A DNA stretch of 60,507 nucleotides from the NCBI RefSeq assembly GCF_019239235.1, contig NZ_JAAZTS010000019.1, positions 1 through 60,507 of the forward strand, read 5' to 3'. The position numbers and the translations under genes are program-made. A model generated the notes under the pieces. It saw nothing but the letters and a program-made list of their open reading frames with translations. It made no database searches and was not told where the DNA came from. Source of the stretch: Caecibacteroides pullorum (GTDB taxonomy: Bacteria > Bacteroidota > Bacteroidia > Bacteroidales > Bacteroidaceae). This document shows positions 54,035 to 60,507 of this stretch, one piece after another. Each line of letters opens with the position of its first letter. Position 1 is the stretch's first letter.

Positions 54035-55933
54035 ATGCACAACAAGATTGCCTTTCTGACGGCAGCTGTAACCCTGTGGCTGGCCGCTTCGTGTACGCAA
54101 CGGGACAAATGCGTGGAGAATCCTCTGATTGAGTCGGCCAACACCATGACGCTCGACATTTCCAAAGTCGAACTGAACGACACGACCACCGTGCTCTATA
54201 CGGATGCCTATTTCCATCCGGGCTATTGGATCAGGATCAGTTCCGAATCTTACCTGTTGGCTGACGGCAAACGCTATGCCTTGACCGGCACGGAAGGCAT
54301 CGATGCCGATTCGCTCTTCTGGATGCCCAAGTCGGGCGAGGCTTCTTTCCAGCTGACCTTCGAACCGTTGCCGCGCGGCACGCGCTCGTTCGACTTTATC
54401 GAGGGCGATTGCGAGGATTGCTTCAAGCTGTTCGGTGTCGACCTGACGGGCAAGAAGGCTTTCAACCGCCTTTCTGACATCCCTGCCGACGTCATCCGTG
54501 CTTCGGAAACCGCCCCCGATGCTGTGCCCGAGCCTCAATTCAAGATAGGCGAGACGATGGTACACATGCACCTTTCAGGCTATCGGAAGGAGCTGGCCAA
54601 AGAAGCCAATATTTACCTCAATACACTGATGAACGGCCAGCAGCCCTATACAGCCGCCATCGACTCTGCAACGGGTAGGGCCGAATTCAAGTTCTGGCAA
54701 TACGGACCTGCACAGGCTTTGGTCAGCGTGGGCATGGTGAATGGACAAATATGGCTGGCGCCGGGCGAGGAGATAGACCTCTACGTGGATATGCGGCGTA
54801 GCGGGCAGTATATTCTGAAGCGTCGGGCTGAAAAGAAACAGTTGCCGGCATTCGAGACCATTCCTTTCTGTTACTTCTCGGGCACATACGCGGGCCTGTC
54901 GGCGCCGTCTTTGTATTCGGATAAGTATTATGGTATGAACTTATATACAGGCGAGTTTGCCGACTACAAGATGACGGCTGCCGAATACACAAAGCATGTC
55001 ATCGGCCGTTATCAGGCCCTCTCGGACAGCATCGCCCAAAGCAAGCTGCCGCCCGCAGGCAAGGAACTGGCCTTGATCAATCTGAAGCAGGAGGCGGTCG
55101 AGGCCATGGCACAAGGCGATTTCTTCCGTGAACACAATTACAGAAGCGTACATAACCAGTGGGACCGCTCCAAACCTCTGGGCCTCAAAATCGACCTGCT
55201 GACGGCTGAGAACCGCGCGGAGCTGTGCAAGCTCTTCTCCATTGCCGACCCCAAGTTGCTGATGGGGCAGCATGCGATGGAGTATGCATCGGCTGTAGCT
55301 AATCCCCGAATCGCATGGCCCAAGGAAGCGGGCCTGGAAGGTACCTTCGCTTCCGCACTGAAGCTGGCGTTGCCTCTGGTAGAAAAAGCCTCGAACGCCG
55401 CCCTCACCGAAGCCGACCTGCAGACGCTGGACGGCGTGCAGAACCCCTTCTGGCGCGAAGCCTTGCTGAAGATGCAGGAGAACACGCTGGCTCTGCTCAA
55501 GGCCGTCGAAGGGAAAGCCGTCATCGAGCAGACGCCCGATGTGCCTGTGGAGAAGCTCTTCGACGCCATCATCGCACCCCACAAGGGCAAGGTCGTCCTC
55601 GTAGACTTCTGGAATACCTGGTGTGCGCCCTGCCGCATGGCTATCAAGGCCAACGAGCCGTTGAAGGACGGTGAGCTGAAGAGTGACAACCTGGTTTGGA
55701 TCTACATCGCCAACCAGACCTCCCCGCTCGTCAAGTACAAGGAGATGATACCCGACATCAAGGGCAAGCACTACCGCCTCACCGACAAGCAGTGGGCCTA
55801 CCTCTGCGACAAGTTCAAGATAGACGGCATCCCCTCGTATGTGCTGGTGGACAAGCAGGGCAAGTACGGCCTCCGCAACGACTTCCGCGACCACGGGAAG
55901 ATGAAGGATACGTTGAAGGGAATGATTGAGTAA
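54035..55933 (+). CDS. TlpA-like thioredoxin lipoprotein
   Basis: A 632-residue exported lipoprotein (signal MHNKIAFLTAAVTLWLAASC, lipobox Cys20). A long N-terminal region with beta-domain and helical parts leads to a C-terminal thioredoxin fold with FWNTWCAPCRMAIKANEP (CxxC about 530) and GIPSYVLVDKQG. Architecture matches the protein at 24139-25617 but this one is lipidated and longer. The lpdA-like gene starts 28 nt later, so the two are likely co-transcribed. Confidence 0.88.
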   Translation: MHNKIAFLTAAVTLWLAASCTQRDKCVENPLIESANTMTLDISKVELNDTTTVLYTDAYFHPGYWIRISSESYLLADGKRYALTGTEGIDADSLFWMPKSGEASFQLTFEPLPRGTRSFDFIEGDCEDCFKLFGVDLTGKKAFNRLSDIPADVIRASETAPDAVPEPQFKIGETMVHMHLSGYRKELAKEANIYLNTLMNGQQPYTAAIDSATGRAEFKFWQYGPAQALVSVGMVNGQIWLAPGEEIDLYVDMRRSGQYILKRRAEKKQLPAFETIPFCYFSGTYAGLSAPSLYSDKYYGMNLYTGEFADYKMTAAEYTKHVIGRYQALSDSIAQSKLPPAGKELALINLKQEAVEAMAQGDFFREHNYRSVHNQWDRSKPLGLKIDLLTAENRAELCKLFSIADPKLLMGQHAMEYASAVANPRIAWPKEAGLEGTFASALKLALPLVEKASNAALTEADLQTLDGVQNPFWREALLKMQENTLALLKAVEGKAVIEQTPDVPVEKLFDAIIAPHKGKVVLVDFWNTWCAPCRMAIKANEPLKDGELKSDNLVWIYIANQTSPLVKYKEMIPDIKGKHYRLTDKQWAYLCDKFKIDGIPSYVLVDKQGKYGLRNDFRDHGKMKDTLKGMIE

Positions 55934-55961
55934 TCCTCTATATAAATTAAAGAATAACACC

Positions 55962-57311
55962 ATGGAAAGATATCAAGTTGCCATTATCGGCGGAGGCCCT
56001 GCGGGCTATACTGCCGCCGAAGCTGCCGGACGGGCAGGACTGAGCGTTGTACTCTTCGAGAAAAACAGCCTGGGGGGCGTCTGCCTGAACGAGGGCTGCA
56101 TCCCCACCAAGACGTTGTTGTATTCGGCCAAGACCTACGACGGCGCGCGCCATGCGTCGAAGTATGCCGTGTCGGTCGAGAACGTGGGCTTCGATCTGCC
56201 CAAAATCATCGCCCGCAAGCAGAAGGTGGTGCGTAAGCTGGTACTGGGCGTCAAGGCCAAGCTGACGGCCCATAATGTAAAGATCGTGACAGGCACGGCC
56301 GAAGTGGTGGACAAGAACCACGTGCGCTGTGGCGAAGAGGTCTATGAGTGCGACAACCTGCTGCTCTGTACGGGTTCGGAAACGTTCATCCCGCCTATCG
56401 CAGGTGTGGACACCGTGCCCTACTGGACGCATCGCGACGCGCTTGACAACAAGGAACTACCCCAGTCGCTGGCCATCATCGGCGGTGGAGTCATCGGCAT
56501 GGAGTTCGCTTCGTTCTTCAACAGCCTGGGCGTGCAGGTGACGGTCATCGAGATGGTGGACGAGATACTGGGCGGCATGGACAAGGAACTCGCCGCCCTC
56601 CTGCGGGCCGACTATGCCAAGCGCGGCGTGAAATTCATGCTCAGTACGAAGGTTGTTTCGCTGGCCGTGGCCGAAGGCGGGCAGGTACAGGTGGGATATG
56701 AGAACGCCGAAGGCGTAGGCTCCGTCGTGGCCGAACGGCTGCTGATGAGCGTAGGCCGCCGCCCCGTGACGAAGGGCTTCGGGCTGGAAAACCTCGACCT
56801 GCAGAAGACCGAACGCGGTAGCATCGTGGTGGACGAACACATGCAGACGTCCTTGCCCGGCGTATATGTCTGCGGCGACCTGACGGGCTTCTCGCTCCTG
56901 GCGCATACCGCCGTACGCGAGGCCGAAGTGGCCGTGAACCACATCGCAGGCAAGGAAGACGCGATGAGCTACCGCGCCATCCCCGGCGTGGTATATACCA
57001 ATCCTGAGATTGCGGGCGTGGGCGAGACGGAAGAGTCGTTGCAACGGAAAGGCATCGCCTGCCGTGTGGTCAAGTTGCCCATGGCCTATAGCGGCCGCTT
57101 CGTAGCCGAGAACGAAGGCGTGAACGGCCTCTGCAAGCTCATCCTGGCCGAGGACGACACCATTCTGGGAGCACATGTGCTTGGCAATCCCGCCAGCGAG
57201 ATCATCACCCTGGCCGGCATGGCCGTCGAGCTGAAACTCAAGGCCGAGGAATGGAAGAGGGTAGTCTTCCCGCATCCCACGGTGGGCGAGATCTTTCGTG
57301 AAGCGTTGTAA
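55962..57311 (+). CDS. lpdA: Dihydrolipoyl dehydrogenase
   Basis: A 449-residue flavoprotein disulfide oxidoreductase, E3 of 2-oxoacid dehydrogenase or glycine-cleavage complexes. FAD motif AIIGGGPAGYTAAEAAGRAG (8-27), redox cysteines in GGVCLNEGCIPTK, NAD motif AIIGGGVIGMEFASFF, second FAD motif GVYVCGDLTG and C-terminal FPHPTVGEIFREAL with the catalytic His-Glu. No E1/E2 genes are nearby. The link to a thioredoxin-like lipoprotein is by position only. ATG at 55962. Confidence 0.93.
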   Translation: MERYQVAIIGGGPAGYTAAEAAGRAGLSVVLFEKNSLGGVCLNEGCIPTKTLLYSAKTYDGARHASKYAVSVENVGFDLPKIIARKQKVVRKLVLGVKAKLTAHNVKIVTGTAEVVDKNHVRCGEEVYECDNLLLCTGSETFIPPIAGVDTVPYWTHRDALDNKELPQSLAIIGGGVIGMEFASFFNSLGVQVTVIEMVDEILGGMDKELAALLRADYAKRGVKFMLSTKVVSLAVAEGGQVQVGYENAEGVGSVVAERLLMSVGRRPVTKGFGLENLDLQKTERGSIVVDEHMQTSLPGVYVCGDLTGFSLLAHTAVREAEVAVNHIAGKEDAMSYRAIPGVVYTNPEIAGVGETEESLQRKGIACRVVKLPMAYSGRFVAENEGVNGLCKLILAEDDTILGAHVLGNPASEIITLAGMAVELKLKAEEWKRVVFPHPTVGEIFREAL

Positions 57312-57365
57312 CCTTTCCTAATTGGTAGCGCGTCGATTTACACTGCGTTGACCGTAAAACAAACA

Positions 57366-57416
57366 AGAATAGCCGGCTCAGAGTGGAATAGTACTGACAT
57401 TCTGAGCCGGCTTCTT
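57366..57416. terminator. Bidirectional terminator between lpdA and the hybrid regulator
   Basis: A perfect 12-bp stem (AGCCGGCTCAGA at 57371-57382 and its complement at 57401-57412), 18-nt loop, flanked by AAGAAT and TTCTTTT. Confidence 0.85.
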
Positions 57417-60246
57417 TTAAGTTTCCATGTTATTCTTTTTATATTCCGACGGAGTGATGCCGAATTTCTCCTTGAACATCTTGGTGAAGTAACTGGCCGA
57501 TTCGAAACCGCACATCATGACGATGTCTCCGATTGTCTTCTCCGGATCCTTCAGAAACATCTGGGAACGGGCCAGCTTCAATTGCTTGATGTAGGCCGAG
57601 GTACTCATGCCGGTCAGCGACTTCACTTTCCGGTTGAGTTGGGATTTGCTCAGACACATCGTTTTTGCAATCATTTCGGAGTTCAGATTGGAAAGCGAGA
57701 TGTGGGACGAGATGCAACGATTCAGTTCCGCGAGGAAGTTCTTCTCCTGCTCCGGTGCATCCGGCTCTTTTGAAATATCCCGGCCGTCCATCAGCAGCTG
57801 GCTGTACTTCCCTCGGAGCATGCTGCGTAGGCAACCAGTTTGCAGATTCTCAGTTTCAGTTCGTCGGGATTGAACGGCTTTATCAGATAGGCGTCGGCTC
57901 CGCAGTCGAGGCCTTCCAGCTTGTTTGTGTCGTCGCTTTTGGCCGTGACAATGATGACGGGAATGTGGTTGAGGAGGGGCGATTGGCGGATGGCCCGTGT
58001 CATCTCCAGGCCGTCGCATTCGGGCATCATGATGTCTGTAATGATGATGTCCGGTACATACTCCTTCGCCTTGAGCAGCCCCTCCCTTCCGTTGCGGGCA
58101 TAGACGACGGAGAAGCTGTCCTTGATGATGTTTCCGATGTAGCGGGCGATGTCTTCGTTGTCTTCCACCACCAGAGCGATGTCTGCGTCCTTGGTGATGG
58201 CATCGTCTTGGTTGACCGTTTCCTTGGGGGCTTCGCTGTCCGCAACTTCGTGCTCGGCCACCTTCGCTTCGGGAACCCATTTTTCCAGTCTGTCCCCACC
58301 GTGCCTTATGGGGATGGACAGGCTGAACAAGGTACCTTCCCCCTGCCTGCTCGACACTTCTATACGGCCGCCCATGGCTTCGGTCATCTGCTTGGTCAGG
58401 GCCAGGCCGATGCCTGTGCCGGCATCCTTATGCGCATCCGACTGAAAGAAAAGTTCGAATATGCGGGGCAGGTCGTCCGGCTTGATGCCACATCCCGTAT
58501 CCTCTACGCTTATCCTGATGCTCTTGCCCGCCACTCGGCTGCGGATGCTTATCCGGCCTCCCTGGGAAGTGAACTTCAATGCGTTGTAGATGAGGTTGGT
58601 CAGGATTTTGTACATGAAGTCGGGCACGAAGTCCATGTTGACTTCCTTTTCCTCCGGCCGATATCCGATTTCCACCCGGTTTCTGGCGGCCTGGAGGCTG
58701 ACGTTCTCTACCACCATCTGGATGAACGCCACCATATTGCCCGTTTTCCAGTCGGCCTTGCCTATGGCCGAACGCACCTTGGCTATGTCCAGCAGCTGGT
58801 TCACCAGTGTCAGCAGCCGTTGTCCCTGCCTCGAGATGGCGTCCAGCTCGACGGACGGCGTCCTGGCCTTCGCCTTCAGCTCCTGCGCGCTGCCGAGGAT
58901 GACGGTGAGGGCGTGCGGAATTCGTGGGTGACATTCGTGAAGAACTCCTGCCTGGCCCGGCTGGCTTTCTTGATGACGTTCTGCATCTTGGCCTTCACTC
59001 TCAGCGCATAGATGAGCAGAGAGATGGCCGCGGCCGAAACGAGAATTACCGTGATGAGCGAGTAGAGGATGACCTGCTTCTGCTGTTGCTCGTCGTTGTA
59101 GGCCTGGCTGATGATTTCCTTCTCCTTGTTCCCCTTTTCGGTGATGTACTTCAGCCGGAGGTTGTTCAGCCGGTTGATTTTCTTTTCGTTGGTCAGGCTG
59201 TCGGTGTAGGCCTTGTATTTCCGGTGGTTGTCGAGTGCTGCCCGGTAGTGGCCGTTTGCCTCGTCGAACAGGGCCTTCAGGCGGTAGGCCTCGGCCTGAT
59301 GTTCCCACGACTTGATTTCCGTGGCCGTTTTCAGTCCCTCGTCGAGGTAGGGGCGTGCCTGGCCGCTTTGTCCCATGGCCAGATAGACTTTGGCGATGGA
59401 GAGGCACGACTCCAGCCAGTGCCACCGGTCCTTGTCGCCCGTCATCAGGTCGTAGGCGCTCTGGTACGATTCCAACGCCTTGCGGTAGTCGCCCATCTGT
59501 TCGGCCAGGCGTCCGAAGTGGTTGTAACACAGCGATACGCCCAGTCTGGAGTCGGCCAGGCGGTTCTGCTCCATGGAATAGCCGTAGTAGATCCAGGCCG
59601 AATCCCTTTCTCCGCATGCCTCCTTGATGTAGCCGATGTTGGCGTAGTTGATGGCCTGCCCCAGATGGCTCTTCAGGCTTTGCTCCACGGCGAGGGCCTG
59701 CCGGAAGATGCTTTCGGCCACGTCGTTGTTCTGCAGGGTGAGCTGGATGTTGCCTATCCCGTTGAGCGACACCGCCCTGCTTTTCAGCGCCCGGGCCGAC
59801 GAGCGGTCGCCGAATGCCTCGCAGTGGCTCAGGGCCTCGTAGTGTCTGACGGCGGCTTCGTCCAGCATACCCAGGCGTCTGAAGTCCGTGCCGAGCTGGT
59901 TCAGTATGTAGATGATGTTGGCCGTGTCCTTCTGCTCCCTGGCCAGCGTCAGAGCCTCTTCGTGGAGGTTGACGGCCGTACTGAAGTCGGACGACTCGCG
60001 GTGTATCTTGCCGATTTCCGTCAGGGCCCTCATCCGTCCCGTGTCGTCGTGGGCGGCCTCGAAGCGGGCCAGCAGGTCCTGGAGGGCATCGAGACCCTTG
60101 CAGGCGGCTACGAGGCTGTCTGCAAGGGTGTGGTCGGCGGGTGGCGTGGCTTCCTGCCGCCCCCCGCACGAGAGGAGGCAGACGAGGGCCGCCAGCATCA
60201 GCGGGCGCTTCAGAAAGGCGGTGATGATAGGGATGTAACGTGTCAT
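57417..60246 (-). pseudogene. Hybrid two-component regulator (TPR sensor, kinase, receiver, AraC HTH) with two frameshifts
   Basis: Read as one gene it encodes a lipobox-like export signal (LMLAALVCLLSCGG), periplasmic TPR repeats, a membrane segment (VILYSLITVILVSAAAISLLIY), HisKA (FFTNVTHEFRTP), HATPase (LTNLIYNALKF, DTGCGIKPDD, GTGIGLALTKQ), a receiver (VVEDNED, DIIITDIMMPE, VTAKSDD, LIKPFN) and an AraC-type HTH (MCGFESASYFTKMFKEKFG). One base is missing near 58912 in a C-run just after the catalytic His region, and another near 57822 between receiver and HTH. Adding a C at each restores LTVILGSAQEL and AYRSMLRGKY. Both are in C-runs, so sequencing error is as possible as gene decay. ATG at 60246, with -7 box complement of 60274-60281. 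Confidence 0.82.
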
Positions 60247-60273
60247 ATTGGTAGGACTTTGCGGTTTGCAGAA

Positions 60274-60303
60274 CAAAGATACGGCTTTTGTGCCAACTTC
60301 AAA
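60274..60303 (-). promoter_or_regulatory. Promoter of the hybrid regulator
   Basis: On the minus strand TATCTTTG (60281-60274) with TTTG at 60303-60300, 18 bp apart. Confidence 0.65.
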
Positions 60304-60425
60304 ATTCTTTGGGCTTTTTTTTTGACATTTTCCTTTCTCCTGCCTCCCGTCTTCCGCCTCCGCCCGCCGCCCGCCGCCCCGGCCGGACGATGGTGGCGGG
60401 CCCCGACGGCCCCTTTGAGGGCGAC

Positions 60426-60495
60426 TATAACATACGGCGCATGTCAAAACGTTGTTTTTCAGCGGTTTGATGTTTTGCATGCGCCGTATGTTATA
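60426..60495. repeat. 18-bp perfect inverted repeat near the window end
   Basis: Arms TATAACATACGGCGCATG (60426-60443) and its complement (60478-60495) flank 34 bases. Pairing resumes inside with CAAAAC / GTTTTG. A GC-rich tract (60355-60420) lies next to it. It may be a terminator of a gene beyond the window, or the end of a repeat element. Confidence 0.7.
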
Positions 60496-60507
60496 ATCGG
60501 GCAGACA

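Overview
The window looks like chromosomal DNA of a gut-type Bacteroidales (Bacteroides/Phocaeicola-like). Nearly every transcription unit is preceded by the Bacteroidetes housekeeping promoter (a TAnnTTTG -7 box, often with TTTG about 19-20 bp upstream), Shine-Dalgarno signals are weak or absent, and several families are typical of the order: BspA-like repeats, DUF6261, DUF3836, DUF4884, DUF4294, long TlpA-like proteins, and a one-protein hybrid two-component regulator. Coding DNA is GC-rich at the left end and visibly more AT-rich around 36-47 kb. I saw no rRNA, tRNA, CRISPR array, prophage or intact insertion sequence.

Layout. 0-2.2 kb: the 3' end of a BspA-like surface protein, a 42-bp repeat array and a DUF6261 protein. 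2.3-8.6 kb: a run of housekeeping genes (mnmG, apt, uvrC, dtd, a MazG-like gene, deoC) with a parS-like site after mnmG. 8.6-20.3 kb: polyprenyl synthetase and polA (divergent), a DUF3836 protein, ychF, a gene broken by an amber codon, a panE-like gene, lgt and mutS. 20.4-26 kb: an accessory region with an AraC regulator, a DUF6198-type membrane protein, a sigma factor with a membrane partner, a TlpA-like protein, and four copies of a small promoter-plus-terminator RNA element. 26-33.6 kb: a Spy/CpxP-like protein, nadB, rubrerythrin, a SulP transporter and a second sigma/membrane-partner pair. 33.6-40 kb: a second DUF3836 protein, a DUF1593 hydrolase, a TraB/GumN protein, an NucA-type nuclease, an ftsH remnant and a radical SAM protein. 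40-48.6 kb: a cupin lipoprotein, a helix-hairpin-helix/outer-membrane protein, DUF4294, a TrmH-type methyltransferase, an S41 peptidase, nadA, and a non-canonical NTP pyrophosphatase and a YitT protein downstream of leuS. 51.6-60.5 kb: two tandem EamA transporters, a TlpA-like lipoprotein, an lpdA-like gene and a hybrid two-component regulator carrying two frameshifts.

How it fits together. Housekeeping functions (tRNA modification and proofreading, DNA repair and replication, NAD synthesis, lipoprotein lipidation) are interleaved with envelope and stress genes. Convergent gene pairs are separated by long, often perfect hairpins. Three genes look damaged: the amber-interrupted gene, the internally deleted ftsH and the twice-frameshifted regulator.

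The most interesting content is in the non-coding DNA. (1) Four copies of a roughly 65-nt RNA gene, each with a dyad exactly 57 bp upstream of its -7 box and with compensatory change in the terminator stem. (2) Three in-phase 11-bp TTAAC repeats at identical spacing from the -7 box of two separate promoters, which suggests an OmpR/PhoB-type response-regulator box. (3) A five-unit, 23-bp-period mini-hairpin array. (4) The 42-bp double-palindrome array. All functional readings of these are inference from sequence alone.
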